A stretch of 64,000 bases of DNA from Colwellia polaris (GTDB lineage: Bacteria > Pseudomonadota > Gammaproteobacteria > Enterobacterales > Alteromonadaceae), in contig NZ_NBOE01000006.1 of assembly GCF_002104515.1 (NCBI RefSeq), positions 1 through 64,000 of the forward strand, written 5' to 3'. A program made the position numbers and the translations under genes. Positions 36,995 to 47,550 of the stretch are shown here, piece by piece. Position 1 is the stretch's first letter; each line of letters starts with the position of its first letter. The notes under the pieces are model-generated. The model did not search any database. It saw only the letters and a program-made list of their open reading frames with translations, and had not been told where the DNA came from.

Positions 36995-37038
36995 GTTTAA
37001 TTCGATAGGCTTAATTCCATAGGCTTAATTCCATAGGC
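36983..37038. repeat. 14-bp tandem repeat (four copies)
   Basis: TTAATTCCATAGGC repeated four times with one or two changes (36983, 36997, 37011, 37025). The first copy contains the stop codon of the kinase gene (TAG 36992-36994). Confidence 0.9.
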
Positions 37039-37189
37039 TAAACGTCATAAACTGATAAAGCTATTGGTTATAGTTTGTCGTCGCTTAATTAATTACTACC
37101 GCTCTTTCATCTCAATAATCAATACCTCATGGCTTAAGTCATGATTTAAAGCCACTAATTTATTTATACGCTAAGCTCTAAAGTTTAGG

Positions 37190-38938
37190 CTATACAAATA
37201 GGTATGCGGTTAATGTCCAAAGTACCCCTGCAAATGAAGCCGCTAGTGCGGCGGGTACAAGTTGTGATTTTACATGGTCCATTAAGTCACAGCCTGTTGT
37301 CATTGCACTTAGAATAGTGGTATCTGAAATTGGCGAACATTGATCACCAAAAACACTACCGTTTAATACTGTCGCGAAGCAAAGCATCATAAATAACTCT
37401 GGGTTTGCTACACCTTGGCTTTGACAAATTGCCCATGCTAGAGGCATTGCTAGCGGAAAAGCGATAGCATAAGTTCCCCAACTAGTACCGGTAGAAAATG
37501 CGATGATCATAGTGATTAGCTGCAAAATTACCGGTAAACACCAAAATGGCAGGTGCTCTCCTAGTAAAGACACCAAAAATAGCCCGCCTCCGGTTTCTTT
37601 ACTAATACTGCCAATAATAACCGCGAGCATTAAAATCACTGAGGCAAATACCACTCCTTTTAATCCATTACCGAAACCTTCAACAACGTGGTCTAAAGAC
37701 ATACCTTTAATTAAAGCCATAATGGCAGAAAGCAAAAGTGCAGCGCCAAAAGCCCAGTTAATTTTAGGGGTCCCCAGTATTACAAAACTACCTACTGCAA
37801 TGGCAGTTAAAGTAACTAAGGGTAAAATAAACTCAAGCACATGTGGTTTATAACCTTGAGGTATGTCTGTGCTTTGTAATTCTTTAGCACTTAATGGTTT
37901 GGCGTCAGGAGCGTCTAATTGGCCATAGGTTTCAGCACGAAATTTTGCTGCACGTATACGCTTACCTGAAAAAATAGTGACATTAAGACTAAGCAGCAAT
38001 GTACCCATAACTGCAAACATACTGTAAAAACTAAATGGAATACTTTGAAAGAAAAAGCTAATGCGATCTGCTTCTGTGGCTAAAAAAGATACGCCGGGTA
38101 TAAATATTAATGCTTGAACATAGGCTGGCCAAGCATTAAACGCTAATATTGATGCAATAGGAGAAGCCGTCGAGTCTACAATGTAACTCATTTCTTCGTG
38201 GCTTACTTTTGCTTTATCAGCTAAAGGTCGCACTGTTGTTCCTACTAACACTGTACTCATAGTGCCACCTTGGAAAAATAGCATACCAAGTAGCCATGAA
38301 ACCACTTTCGCTGACTTTCTCCCTTTGACAAAGTGCTTAGTCATAAAATTGGCAAAAGCTTGTGCTGCACCTGTTTTCGACCATATACCTAATAAACCGC
38401 CAAGTAGCCATAAATACAACAATAACAACGCTGCTGTGCCTTCTTGTGCAAGATTAGGAATGATGACTTTATCGGTAAGATCATAACGACCGAGCATAAT
38501 AGCGCCCACGACAACTCCGCCAAGTAATGCTGTTAGGGGCTCTCGGGTTAATAAGCATAAAATAATAGTTATTAAAGCGGGTAAAAGTGAGCCAATACCA
38601 AAATGAAAGGCCGGTTTAAGAAGTTTTAATTGTTGATTATCGTCTGTTACCCATTGCTGCTTAAGTGTTGGTGGTTTGCTTATATTGTTGAGGTTTTGTT
38701 GATTAAGCGGCGAGTTTTCGTAGCTAACTACAGCATCAATTATTACTCTTTTTTCTTTATAAATGTAACTCGAAACGCCTAGGGCATCAGTACTTACATC
38801 GTATACATAACTCTGTTCAACCCAATGAGGTGGAATAAACTGCTTAATATACACAGCCGACAATATGGCAAAAATAAAGGTAATTAATGCGATGCTATTA
38901 TGTTTTTTTTGTACTTTTTCAGGCATTTGGTTTGGCAT
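37190..38938 (-). CDS. NhaC-family Na+/H+ antiporter-like transporter
   Basis: 582 residues. N-terminal helix (about 14-32) and a short periplasmic segment, then about eleven membrane spans of the NhaC/ArsB-like fold. Conserved stretches are [71 protein letters not shown], and [21 protein letters not shown] near the end. It probably exchanges Na+ with H+ or a carboxylate; the substrate cannot be told from sequence. Divergent from a GntR regulator that may control it. Confidence 0.85.
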   Translation of the reverse strand: MPNQMPEKVQKKHNSIALITFIFAILSAVYIKQFIPPHWVEQSYVYDVSTDALGVSSYIYKEKRVIIDAVVSYENSPLNQQNLNNISKPPTLKQQWVTDDNQQLKLLKPAFHFGIGSLLPALITIILCLLTREPLTALLGGVVVGAIMLGRYDLTDKVIIPNLAQEGTAALLLLYLWLLGGLLGIWSKTGAAQAFANFMTKHFVKGRKSAKVVSWLLGMLFFQGGTMSTVLVGTTVRPLADKAKVSHEEMSYIVDSTASPIASILAFNAWPAYVQALIFIPGVSFLATEADRISFFFQSIPFSFYSMFAVMGTLLLSLNVTIFSGKRIRAAKFRAETYGQLDAPDAKPLSAKELQSTDIPQGYKPHVLEFILPLVTLTAIAVGSFVILGTPKINWAFGAALLLSAIMALIKGMSLDHVVEGFGNGLKGVVFASVILMLAVIIGSISKETGGGLFLVSLLGEHLPFWCLPVILQLITMIIAFSTGTSWGTYAIAFPLAMPLAWAICQSQGVANPELFMMLCFATVLNGSVFGDQCSPISDTTILSAMTTGCDLMDHVKSQLVPAALAASFAGVLWTLTAYLFV

Positions 38939-39278
38939 AAAAAATTATCTTTTTTAATTATCTATTTATTGAGATGTTTTTTATTCAGTCATAGCTACTT
39001 ATGAAACTACTGAGTTAACGTGAAAAGCGCTATGCATAATTTATCTCTTAACGATAACAGATTTTAAAAGGTATGAAAGAGCATTGGTCTTGTTATGTTC
39101 ACTTTTTAATGAGTAGCTAAATTAATATTTTAAAATATCTTAATTTAATAATTTTCAGGTGATTACGCTGGAAACTGTTGTAAGTTCACTTTGACTTTAT
39201 CGCTTTGAGCATCTGCTATTGTTTTGTGTTTATCCCACGGTTCTTTATAATGGCAACAATATTTTTAGGAAGCCTTAT
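38939..39278. other. Divergent intergenic region between the antiporter and the GntR regulator
   Basis: No gene. It must contain the promoters of both genes; no clear palindromic operator is recognised. Confidence 0.4.
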
Positions 39279-39950
39279 ATGAGCATTGTATATAAAACTA
39301 GAACTCAATTAGTTGTTGAAACACTTAGAGAAAAAATATTAAGTGGTGAGATTAAAGCAGGGCAACCTTTAAGACAAGCCGCGCTTGCAAGTGAGTTAAA
39401 TGTTAGCAGAATTCCGGTTCGAGAGGCTTTATTGCAACTCGAAGGTGAGGGCTTAGTGGTTTTTGAACCGCATAAAGGAGCAACGGCAACTGAGCTTAAT
39501 GCTGATCAAGTAGATGAGTTATTTGAGTTACGCGCTATACTTGAATCTGACTTGTTAGCTAATTCGTTGCCAAACATTAGTGACGAGAAACTAGAAGAAG
39601 CCACCTTGTTACTTGCAAAGTTAGATAAGGCGCTTGGTAAAGAAAATGCGGCTAACACTTGGAGTGAGCTTAACTCTAGTTATCACAATTGTTTGTATTC
39701 AGGCGCTAATCGACCACAAACTTTAGACTTGGTGAATACCCTTAATAAAAGTGCAGATCGCTATATTCGTATGCATTTACTTTGGGCTGGCGGTATCTCA
39801 AAAGCTGAATCTGAACACAATGACATTTTAGCATTCAGTAAAGCACGTAATATTGAAGCCGCAGTGGCGATGCTAAAACAACATATTCTGGGGTCACGCG
39901 ATGAGATAAAGGCTTTCTTAGAAGCGCGAGAATCTAAAATGAATGGCTAA
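39279..39950 (+). CDS. GntR-family (FadR subfamily) transcriptional regulator
   Basis: 223 residues from ATG 39279, preceded by TTAGGA. Winged helix-turn-helix (TLREKILSGEIKAGQPLRQAALASELNVSRIPVREALLQLEGEGLV) and an all-helical FCD ligand domain (VDELFELRAILESDLLA, SSYHNCLYSGANRP, SEHNDILAFSKARNIEAAVAML) with His residues suited to bind a metal and a carboxylate ligand. A longer frame from 39219 has no support. Adjacent to the divergent NhaC-like gene, which is a likely target (inference). Confidence 0.87.
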   Translation: MSIVYKTRTQLVVETLREKILSGEIKAGQPLRQAALASELNVSRIPVREALLQLEGEGLVVFEPHKGATATELNADQVDELFELRAILESDLLANSLPNISDEKLEEATLLLAKLDKALGKENAANTWSELNSSYHNCLYSGANRPQTLDLVNTLNKSADRYIRMHLLWAGGISKAESEHNDILAFSKARNIEAAVAMLKQHILGSRDEIKAFLEARESKMNG

Positions 39951-40490
39951 CTAGTTGAATATCATGGTTATATTTACAATTGTTTAATGAGCTTATTTAC
40001 CAAGATATTTAGTCTTTTTCTTCAAAACATACAAGACAAAATACAAAGCTTCTGACATAGCTTCAGTATTGCGATTTTTTCGTCACACAGAGCATAGATT
40101 ATTAATCCTAGCGATAATGCTTAAAAGCATTTAAATGATTTTGTTGGGTAATGCTGATTAATCTTTTTAGGTAACTATATTGAGGCTAATTATTGAGACT
40201 AATCGGTTGAAAGTCACTTTAGTTTTAAAAGCCGGTTCTTTATAAATATTTACTTGTTATTCTTGTTATTTTTCTTGATGTTAATTTGAGCAAATATTGA
40301 CATTTAACGAGTATTTCTATAGTATTCCGGCGCCTTCAAATCCCGAAAGATAACGTTTATCGTTGAACTTGCTTGGTACACATTATCATTCAGTAATATA
40401 TTTTTTGGGCTACATCCAATGTAACTAAATTCAAGCTAGTTTTTTAAATTATGCTTGTTTTTTGATGTTCTAATCAAAGTAGAGATAATA
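39951..40490. other. Intergenic region upstream of the SulP transporter
   Basis: 540 bp, AT-rich. I see no gene, clear repeat or structured leader. Confidence 0.4.
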
Positions 40491-42047
40491 ATGTTTGAAT
40501 TACATGCCAGTAAAGTGGCAAATTTAAAAAATGATGTTCTGTCAGGTTTCACTGTAGCCCTAGCATTGGTACCTGAAGCGGTAGCATTTGCTTTTGTTGC
40601 TGGTGTTGAACCATTAGTGGGTTTATATGCTGCATTTATGGTGGGTTTAATTACATCTATTTTCGGTGGTCGTCCTGGCATGATCTCAGGTGCTACTGGT
40701 GCTATGGCCGTTGTTATGGTGAGTTTAGTTGCTATTCATGGGGTCGAATATTTATTTGCCACTGTGGTGCTAACCGGAATACTGCAAATATTAGCGGGGC
40801 TATTTAAACTAGGTAAGTTTATTCGCTTAGTACCTCACCCTGTTATGCTCGGTTTTGTTAATGGTTTAGCTATTGTTATTTTCCTTGCACAACTAGGTCA
40901 ATTTAAAGTGACCGATGAAAATGGCGTTTTAGCCTGGATGCAAGGTAGCCAGATGCTTACTATGGCTGGTCTTATTGTATTAACTATGGCAATTATTCAC
41001 TTTTTACCTAAGTTAACTAAAGCAGTGCCTTCATCTTTAGTCGCGATTGTTGTGGTTACCATTTTGGTTCAAAGCCTTAATTTAGATGCCAGAACAGTCG
41101 TTGATTTTGTACGTGATATGACAAATGACCCTATGGCTTCTATTGCCGGCGGTCTTCCTGTTTTTAATATTCCAAATGTTCCTTTTAACCTTGAAACCTT
41201 ACAAGTTATTTTACCTTTCGCATTAATTTTAGCGGCTATTGGTTTGATTGAGTCGTTGTTAACACTCACCTTGATTGACGAACTAACCGGCACACGCGGT
41301 AAAGGCAATAAAGAATGTGTTGCGCAGGGTGCGGCAAATACCGTAACGGGTTTCTTCGGTGGTATGGGTGGCTGTGCCATGATTGGTCAATCTATGATCA
41401 ATGTTAACTCTGGTGGTCGTGGCCGAATGTCAGGTGTAACGGCAGCATTAGCGTTACTTGGTTTTATATTATTTGGCTCTAGTTTAATTGAACAAATACC
41501 TTTAGCTGCTTTGGTTGGTGTTATGTTTATTGTCGTTATTGGCACTTTTGAATGGTCTAGTTTCCGTATTATAGGCAAAGTGCCAAAAGCTGATGCTTTT
41601 GTCATTATATTGGTATCGGGTGTAACTGTAGCTACTGATTTAGCCATAGCTGTTGTTGTAGGTGTTATTGTTTCTGCCTTAGTATTTGCATGGGAACATG
41701 CTAAACATGTTGCGGTTCATCGCTCTGTTAATGCCAATGGTTCAACGGTATATGATGTGTCTGGCCCGTTATTTTTCGGTTCAGTTGCTAGCTTTTTAGA
41801 GCAATTTGATATGGAAAATGATAGTAATGACGTTATTGTTGAATTTAAAAACTCACGCGTTGCAGACCATTCAGCCATTGAAGCCATAGATACTTTAGCC
41901 GAACGTTATATTAGCCGTGGTAAGCAAATGCATTTAAGACATTTAAGTAAAGAATGTACGCAACTGTTAACTAAAGCTGGCAGTTTAGTTGAAATTAATG
42001 TTATTGAAGACCCTGAGTATTGTATCGCCACAGATAAGCTGGGTTAA
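40491..42047 (+). CDS. SulP-family inorganic anion transporter
   Basis: 518 residues from ATG 40491 (AGAGATAATA upstream). Multi-spanning transporter domain with [57 protein letters not shown] and the SulP stretch [20 protein letters not shown], then a C-terminal STAS domain (about 410-510; [20 protein letters not shown]). SulP proteins move sulphate, bicarbonate or other anions, often with Na+ in marine bacteria. Substrate not predictable. Confidence 0.92.
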   Translation: MFELHASKVANLKNDVLSGFTVALALVPEAVAFAFVAGVEPLVGLYAAFMVGLITSIFGGRPGMISGATGAMAVVMVSLVAIHGVEYLFATVVLTGILQILAGLFKLGKFIRLVPHPVMLGFVNGLAIVIFLAQLGQFKVTDENGVLAWMQGSQMLTMAGLIVLTMAIIHFLPKLTKAVPSSLVAIVVVTILVQSLNLDARTVVDFVRDMTNDPMASIAGGLPVFNIPNVPFNLETLQVILPFALILAAIGLIESLLTLTLIDELTGTRGKGNKECVAQGAANTVTGFFGGMGGCAMIGQSMINVNSGGRGRMSGVTAALALLGFILFGSSLIEQIPLAALVGVMFIVVIGTFEWSSFRIIGKVPKADAFVIILVSGVTVATDLAIAVVVGVIVSALVFAWEHAKHVAVHRSVNANGSTVYDVSGPLFFGSVASFLEQFDMENDSNDVIVEFKNSRVADHSAIEAIDTLAERYISRGKQMHLRHLSKECTQLLTKAGSLVEINVIEDPEYCIATDKLG

Positions 42048-42286
42048 TTAATTCTTTTTCTTTAACGTAATTATTGGGTATATACTTAACCGTATCTACC
42101 CAATGGTTTAATTCAACTTTAGCCATTGATATTTTATGTTGTAAATATGATCAAGTGGACTAATTCATTGATAAATTTCAAATGCTTTATCCGTTTAATT
42201 TTTCCGTTGTGCTCAGTCACACGCCTTAAAATTGAACCGTTATTTGCCGTAAATGAAGAACAAACATTTAACCTGTTTGGTATAAC

Positions 42287-42592
42287 ATGCAATTAGAGTT
42301 TTTTGAAGTACCTAGTCCTTGTGTTGGCATTTGTCAGTCTGATGACAAAGGCCAATGTTCGGGCTGCTATCGTACGCGAGACGAACGCCTGAACTGGATC
42401 GCCTTCGACTCTAATGAACGGCAAAAGGTTATTAAACGTTGCTTACAGCGTAAAAAACGTAAAACACAACCTACCAGCCCCAAAGTAGCAGAAGTTATTG
42501 TTGAAAATAAGCAAGCTTCTTTACTTGATCCACCAAGCAAAACACGCATTGAAAACAGTAGCGAAATTGACTTTGGTGACTTTGAACTTTAA
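42287..42592 (+). CDS. DUF1289 family protein
   Basis: 101 residues. The N-terminal half is the DUF1289 zinc-type motif SPCVGICQSDDKGQCSGC followed by YRTRDERLNWIAFDSNERQKVI. The C-terminal half is basic and low in complexity. Small cytoplasmic protein of unknown function, often annotated as Fe-S or zinc binding because of four conserved cysteines. Confidence 0.88.
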   Translation: MQLEFFEVPSPCVGICQSDDKGQCSGCYRTRDERLNWIAFDSNERQKVIKRCLQRKKRKTQPTSPKVAEVIVENKQASLLDPPSKTRIENSSEIDFGDFEL

Positions 42593-42716
42593 GTTGAACT
42601 AGTTTTTAGCACCCATTTATCGCAGATAGCTAACCGTTCAACGCAATTGCTTAACTCCTCAATAAGTCTGACTTGTTGTCAGCGACATTTCATAATAATG
42701 TAGCTATTAATCTCTT

Positions 42717-42769
42717 GTTAACATAAGTTAATGAACCTCAAAACTGTAGGTTCATTAACTTATGTTAAC
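42717..42769. repeat. 22-bp perfect inverted repeat upstream of the amidohydrolase genes
   Basis: Arms 42717-42738 and 42748-42769 are exactly complementary with a 9-base loop. Left arm begins GTTAACATAAG and ends GAACCT. It lies 85 bp before the amidohydrolase start. No T run follows, so it is not a typical terminator for the DUF1289 gene. Confidence 0.9.
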
Positions 42770-42854
42770 TTTAATTAACCCATAATAGCGCTTACAAATC
42801 TGCTAGAAAGTTCCATACTTTCTGCAGAGTACTGAGTAAAACAGGAATAAATCT

Positions 42855-44237
42855 ATGCAAAAATTTCTACCATCTTTAGTGTCTGCAGCGCTTGCTGTTG
42901 CGCTAACAGGTTGCCTGCAAAGCGAACAACAAAACGAAAGAGTGGTTATAAAGAAAAACCCATATCCAAGTACTTATAAAGTATTACCTTTGCAAACCAC
43001 CCTGATAAAAAATGCCACGGTGTTAACGGGCACAGGCTCACGTTTAGATAATGCTGATGTTCTGATGGTAGATGGAAAGATCAACCAAATAGGTACAGAC
43101 TTAGTTGCAGAAGGTGCTGTTGAAATTGATGCTAATGGTAAATGGATAACTCCTGGTATTATTGATGTGCATTCACATTTAGGGGTTTACCCTAGCCCGT
43201 CTGTAGAGTCGCATGCTGACGGGAATGAAATGACTTCGCCTAATACCTCAGAAGTATGGGCTGAACATAGTGTTTGGCCACAAGACCCTGGTTTTGAGGC
43301 TGCACGGGAAGGGGGAATAACAACATTACAAATCCTACCCGGCTCAGCAAATTTATTTGGTGGTCGTGGTGTGACTTTGCGAAATGTACCTAGTCATACC
43401 ATGCAAGGTATGAAGTTTCCTGATGCACCTTACGGTTTAAAAATGGCTTGTGGTGAGAATCCAAAACGGGTTTATGGTAGCCGCAAAGTATTACCATCAA
43501 CTCGTATGGGTAATATGGCGGGCTATCGTATGGCCTGGGCTGATGCAACAGAGTATAAGCGCGCATGGGAAAAGTACGATGCTGATTATGATGCCGGTAA
43601 AAACCCTTTAGCACCAGAGCGTGATATAGAGTTAGATACCTTAAAAGGTGTGCTCGATGGCGATATCTTAATTCATAACCATTGTTATAAAGCTGAAGAA
43701 ATGGCAATGATGATAGACCTAGGTAAAGAGTTTAATTACCATTCGGGCACTTTTCATCATGCGGTTGAAGCATACAAAATAGCTGATATGTTGGCAGAAA
43801 ATGGCAATTGTGCAGCCATGTGGCCTGATTGGTGGGGCTTTAAAATGGAAGCTTATGACATGGTGCACGAAAACGTTGCCATTGTTGATGCAATGAAAAA
43901 CTCATGTGCAGTCGTTCATTCAGATTCTGATAGTACAATTCAGCGACTGAACCAAGAAGCGGGTAAGGTTATGTATCGTGCAAACGAAAATGGTTTTGAA
44001 GTAACGCCTGAACTTGCTATTACTTGGATCACTTCTAATGCCGCAAAATCACTAGGTTTAGCTGACGAAACCGGTAGTTTAGAAAATGGTAAAAAAGCGG
44101 ATGTAGTTATTTGGAATCAAAACCCATTCAGTGTTTATGCTCAAGCTGAACAAGTGTTTGTTGATGGTGCTAAGGTGTACGATCGCTTTGATGAAAAATA
44201 CCAAGCGAAAAGCGATTTTCTGTTAGGTCAAAGGTAA
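42855..44237 (+). CDS. Amidohydrolase, probable lipoprotein
   Basis: 460 residues. Lipoprotein signal peptide with lipobox LTGC (C20), so it is membrane-attached in the periplasm. Amidohydrolase fold with the metal motif IIDVHSHLG, further His ligands in ILIHNHC and SGTFHHA, and Asp in VVHSDSDST. The closing segment is GSLENGKKADVVIWNQNPF. Substrate unknown; such proteins resemble imidazolonepropionase- or dipeptidase-like enzymes. The next gene encodes a second amidohydrolase-like protein starting 10 bp later, a common pair in Alteromonadales. Confidence 0.9.
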   Translation: MQKFLPSLVSAALAVALTGCLQSEQQNERVVIKKNPYPSTYKVLPLQTTLIKNATVLTGTGSRLDNADVLMVDGKINQIGTDLVAEGAVEIDANGKWITPGIIDVHSHLGVYPSPSVESHADGNEMTSPNTSEVWAEHSVWPQDPGFEAAREGGITTLQILPGSANLFGGRGVTLRNVPSHTMQGMKFPDAPYGLKMACGENPKRVYGSRKVLPSTRMGNMAGYRMAWADATEYKRAWEKYDADYDAGKNPLAPERDIELDTLKGVLDGDILIHNHCYKAEEMAMMIDLGKEFNYHSGTFHHAVEAYKIADMLAENGNCAAMWPDWWGFKMEAYDMVHENVAIVDAMKNSCAVVHSDSDSTIQRLNQEAGKVMYRANENGFEVTPELAITWITSNAAKSLGLADETGSLENGKKADVVIWNQNPFSVYAQAEQVFVDGAKVYDRFDEKYQAKSDFLLGQR

Positions 44238-44247
44238 GGTGAAGATT

Positions 44248-45492
44248 ATGAAACATTTTAAATTATTTAAATCATCGCTAATTGCATTGGCACTAGCAAG
44301 TTCTACGGCGAGTTATGCAGAAAGTATTGCTATTACTAATGCCACAGTACACACAGTAACTGAGCAAGGTGTGTTAGAAAACGCAACTGTCGTATTCGAA
44401 AATGGAAAAGTTACCGCGATTAACCCTGAAACTATTAGTGCTGACACCATTATTGATGCCGAAGGAAAAATTTTAACCCCTGGCTTAATTGGTTCTATGA
44501 ACCAGCTAGGTTTAGTAGAAGTTAGTGCTGTGTCTCGTAGTCGAGATGCTAGCGATAAAAAAGCTGACATTACTTTTGATGCTAGCTTAGCTTTTAATCC
44601 TCGTTCTACGGTTGTTTCACATAGCCGCAAAGGTGGTATTACCAGCAATGTTGTTAGCCCTCGTGGTGGTGAAGACATGTTTAAAGGGCAAACTTTTGTC
44701 GCTGATCTTTCTGGTGAGTTTGATAGCATTAGAGTGAACAATAATAGTGTATTGATTGACTTAGGCGCTAAAAGTGAAGGCTCGCGAGCGCTAAGCTTGC
44801 AAAACCTTCAATTTAAACTTGAAGACGCCGTTAAAGCTCAAGAGAAAAAAGGCACTAAAAACAAGAAAGAAGCTAAAGAACCAAGCCGTGAAGAACAAGT
44901 TATTAATGCCTTGCTTGCTGGAGATAAAGCGTTAGTTGCTCATGCCGATCGTGCAACTGACTTACTCGCTTTGTTGAAAATTAAACAGCAATTCGGACTT
45001 GATTTAGTGTTTGTTGGCGCGGCCGACGCTGTTTTAATTGCTGATAAAATAGCACAAGCGAAAGTGACCGTTGTGATGAATGCTTTAGATAATTTGCCAA
45101 CGAGTTTTGACACTTTGCATTCTTCACTTAAAAATGCGGCAAAATTAACGAATGCAGGTGTAAAAGTTGCTTTATCGGTGAGCGGCGATACTCATAAACT
45201 TTATGAGCTGCGCTTTCATGCCGGTAATGCTATTGCAAATGGTTTATCAGCTGATGACGCATTAGCAGCTGTAACGGCTAATGTAGCACAAGCCTTTAAT
45301 CTTGATTCGGGCACTATTGCCGTTGGCAAAACTGCTGATTTAGTATTGTGGAGTGCTGACCCATTTGAACTTAGTACTCAGGTTAGTCAAATGTGGATTA
45401 ATGGTGAAGAATATTCGACTATAAGCCGCCAAGATGCTTTGCGAGATCGTTATACAACGTCAAGTGATATGCCTAGATCTTACGTGAAATAA
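44248..45492 (+). CDS. Amidohydrolase-like protein lacking the HxH motif
   Basis: 414 residues from ATG 44248 (AAGGTGAAG just upstream; GTG 44239 possible). Signal peptide (to YAE, about residue 24). It keeps the amidohydrolase frame (ATVVFENGKVTAIN, GTIAVGKTADLVLWSADPF), but where the metal HxH should stand it has GLIGSMNQLGLVEV, and the downstream His ligands are largely missing. It is therefore likely a non-catalytic partner of the enzyme encoded at 42855 (inference). It contains a lysine-rich insert (QEKKGTKNKKEAKEPSREEQ). Confidence 0.85.
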   Translation: MKHFKLFKSSLIALALASSTASYAESIAITNATVHTVTEQGVLENATVVFENGKVTAINPETISADTIIDAEGKILTPGLIGSMNQLGLVEVSAVSRSRDASDKKADITFDASLAFNPRSTVVSHSRKGGITSNVVSPRGGEDMFKGQTFVADLSGEFDSIRVNNNSVLIDLGAKSEGSRALSLQNLQFKLEDAVKAQEKKGTKNKKEAKEPSREEQVINALLAGDKALVAHADRATDLLALLKIKQQFGLDLVFVGAADAVLIADKIAQAKVTVVMNALDNLPTSFDTLHSSLKNAAKLTNAGVKVALSVSGDTHKLYELRFHAGNAIANGLSADDALAAVTANVAQAFNLDSGTIAVGKTADLVLWSADPFELSTQVSQMWINGEEYSTISRQDALRDRYTTSSDMPRSYVK

Positions 45493-45540
45493 TGCAAAAA
45501 CAGTGTGTTATATAAGTTTTTAAAACGCTGAATAATACTC

Positions 45541-45575
45541 AACCCCGTTAGTACAAGCTAACGGGGTTCCTTTCT
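45541..45575 (+). terminator. Terminator after the amidohydrolase pair
   Basis: AACCCCGTTAG, 6-base loop, CTAACGGGGTT, then CCTTTCTT. Confidence 0.85.
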
Positions 45576-46016
45576 TACTTTCAATTAATCCTTATAAGTT
45601 ATCGTTAACTTAACCTCACTCAGACTTGCTAGAGTTCAGTTAATTATCTGCTCACTTTTATAGATCAACAAAAATTACCGCTTTAACCGTGCTGTAGAAG
45701 ACAATTAATAAATGCATATGTTTGTTAAAACTCTTTTTTAGTTTTTTAGACCGGAAGCTAAGAACGTAAATACTACGACCAATGAGTAAATTTTACATAC
45801 TATGAAATGACAAACTCAGTTGGTGATTTTTATATTATTGTTTTTATTGGTTTTATTGAGTTAATTTATTGGTCTAATCTTTGCAAAATGATTACTCACA
45901 TAACATAGGTACTATCAAATGTAAGCATTTGGGACTTGGTTCAGTACTTATGCTCAAATTTAGGCAGTAGCAACAGGAAAAATATTGCTGTTAGCTATAG
46001 TGCTAAAAAGTCATCT
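45576..46016. other. Intergenic region upstream of the amidotransferase gene
   Basis: No gene seen. It contains TTGGTCTAATCTTTGCAA with GG (45871) and GC (45883) ten bases apart, a possible but weaker sigma-54 promoter match. Confidence 0.35.
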
Positions 46017-46028
46017 TAAGGAGTTTAC

Positions 46029-46781
46029 TTGACCAGTATATCAAAACCTAGAATTGCCATAACTGGACCTAATAAATCAGGCAATGTAGCTTGGTTTTTT
46101 ACTGCTTTGAATATAAGGATTGCGGGAGGAAAGCCAATTAGGGTAACGCCTGAGTCTTTTGATGGCACGCTCGATTATGACGGCGTTATTATTGGAGGAG
46201 GTTCAGATATTCATCCAGAACACTTTATTAAAGAAAACACAGCGCCAGTAACTCGCTCTTTTTGGACGCAATTAAAAGAATGCTTATTGTATCCGATGGA
46301 ATTAATGAGCCATTTTAGTTCACACCAATACGACAAAGAACGTGATGATATGGAAATTCAGTTTATTCATTATGCTTTAGACAACAACTTACCGCTTTTA
46401 GGTATTTGTCGTGGTCATCAACTACTAAACGCAGAATTAGGCGGTTCAATGTATGAGTCTACCTTACCGCTTTTAAAGGAGAGCGCTAGGATCCGAAGCC
46501 CCTTTCCACGCAAAACCGTGCTGTATACGACTAATGATTCCTTAATTTCAAAAATAGCAGGAGACGACCCTTTAAAGGTCAATGCAATACACTCTCAAGC
46601 CGTTGCTAAGCCAGCAAAAGAGTTAAAAGTTACTGGCAAAGAAGAAGCGGGTATTAATCAAGTTATTGAAAGTAAAAATAGTGACAAGGTATTAGGTGTT
46701 CAATGGCATCCAGAGTACTTATTCTATATGAAAGCCCATAGAAAAATCTTCAGTTGGTTAATACGAGAGGCGATAAAATGA
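46029..46781 (+). CDS. Class-I glutamine amidotransferase / gamma-glutamyl hydrolase (peptidase C26)
   Basis: 250 residues, start TTG 46029 with TAAGGAG eight bases upstream. Catalytic nucleophile in LLGICRGHQLLNAELGG and the His-Glu pair in VQWHPEYLF, as in the gamma-Glu-GABA hydrolase/PuuD-like C26 peptidases. It begins ISKPRIAITGPNKSGN and has YDGVIIGGGSDIHPEHF. It probably cleaves a gamma-glutamyl compound; no polyamine genes are nearby. Its TGA overlaps the ATG of the next gene. Confidence 0.87.
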   Translation: MTSISKPRIAITGPNKSGNVAWFFTALNIRIAGGKPIRVTPESFDGTLDYDGVIIGGGSDIHPEHFIKENTAPVTRSFWTQLKECLLYPMELMSHFSSHQYDKERDDMEIQFIHYALDNNLPLLGICRGHQLLNAELGGSMYESTLPLLKESARIRSPFPRKTVLYTTNDSLISKIAGDDPLKVNAIHSQAVAKPAKELKVTGKEEAGINQVIESKNSDKVLGVQWHPEYLFYMKAHRKIFSWLIREAIK

Positions 46782-47434
46782 AACAGGCAAACATTATAAA
46801 ATTATGTCTATTATTTGGTGTTGTTATTGGGCTTTTATCTTTGTACTTTTTAACCCCCATTAGTGACTACCTTGAAATAGACAAAATTAGTCAATTAGCA
46901 AGCGACATACCTGATAATGCATTAACCGCGATGATCTTTTTAGGTGTTTTCTTTATTGGGGGAGCTCTTCTTATACCTGTGCCATTAATGGCATTTACGG
47001 TTAGCTTAGTTTTTAATATTTGGATCAGCGTATTAATTTGTATACCTGGTTTTCTTTTAGCTAGTTTAAGCGGATATGGAATAGGCCGTGCTATTGGAGG
47101 AGACTCTTTTGGAGAAGGCGTAAAAAAGCATACTGAAACAATAAAAGAAAAAATGGATAACAAAGGGGCATGGGCCATTTTGGCATTGCGTTTGGCACCC
47201 ACACCACCTTTTACCGTAACAAGTATTCTAGCAGGTTCACTTGAAATAAATATTTTCAAATTTATGCTAGGCTCGACAATAGGTATTGCTCCTTTAGGGT
47301 TAAGCGCCGTATTTTTTGGTAAAGGTGCGCTCGAGCTAATGAAAGAGCCCTCGGCATTGGCAGTAACATCGATTATTGCTGCTATTATTTTGTTCGTGGT
47401 GTTCATGTTCCTAAGAAAAAAACAAGCAGAGTAA
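46778..47434 (+). CDS. TVP38/TMEM64 (VTT-domain) membrane protein
   Basis: 218 residues from ATG 46778, which overlaps the preceding stop by ATGA; GAGAGG lies upstream. About five to six membrane spans with the VTT/SNARE-associated signature FLLASLSGYGIGRAIGGDSF and ILALRLAPTPPFTVTSILAG. DedA-like membrane proteins of this kind are linked to lipid or small-molecule transport. Translationally coupled to the amidotransferase gene. Confidence 0.86.
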   Translation: MKQANIIKLCLLFGVVIGLLSLYFLTPISDYLEIDKISQLASDIPDNALTAMIFLGVFFIGGALLIPVPLMAFTVSLVFNIWISVLICIPGFLLASLSGYGIGRAIGGDSFGEGVKKHTETIKEKMDNKGAWAILALRLAPTPPFTVTSILAGSLEINIFKFMLGSTIGIAPLGLSAVFFGKGALELMKEPSALAVTSIIAAIILFVVFMFLRKKQAE

Positions 47435-47550
47435 ATACTAAAGCTGCTATTGATAAAGGTTAAGCAAGATTTTTATCTTTTAATGATAAAGCATAAACAC
47501 GGAAAATAATTTACCTTAAAAATGCCTGACTAAGGCGAAAGGAGAATAAT

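Noticed and set aside
40455..40490. Longer N-terminus for the SulP transporter
   Set aside because: The 12 extra residues lack a ribosome binding site and are not typical of the family; ATG 40491 has a reasonable upstream purine stretch.
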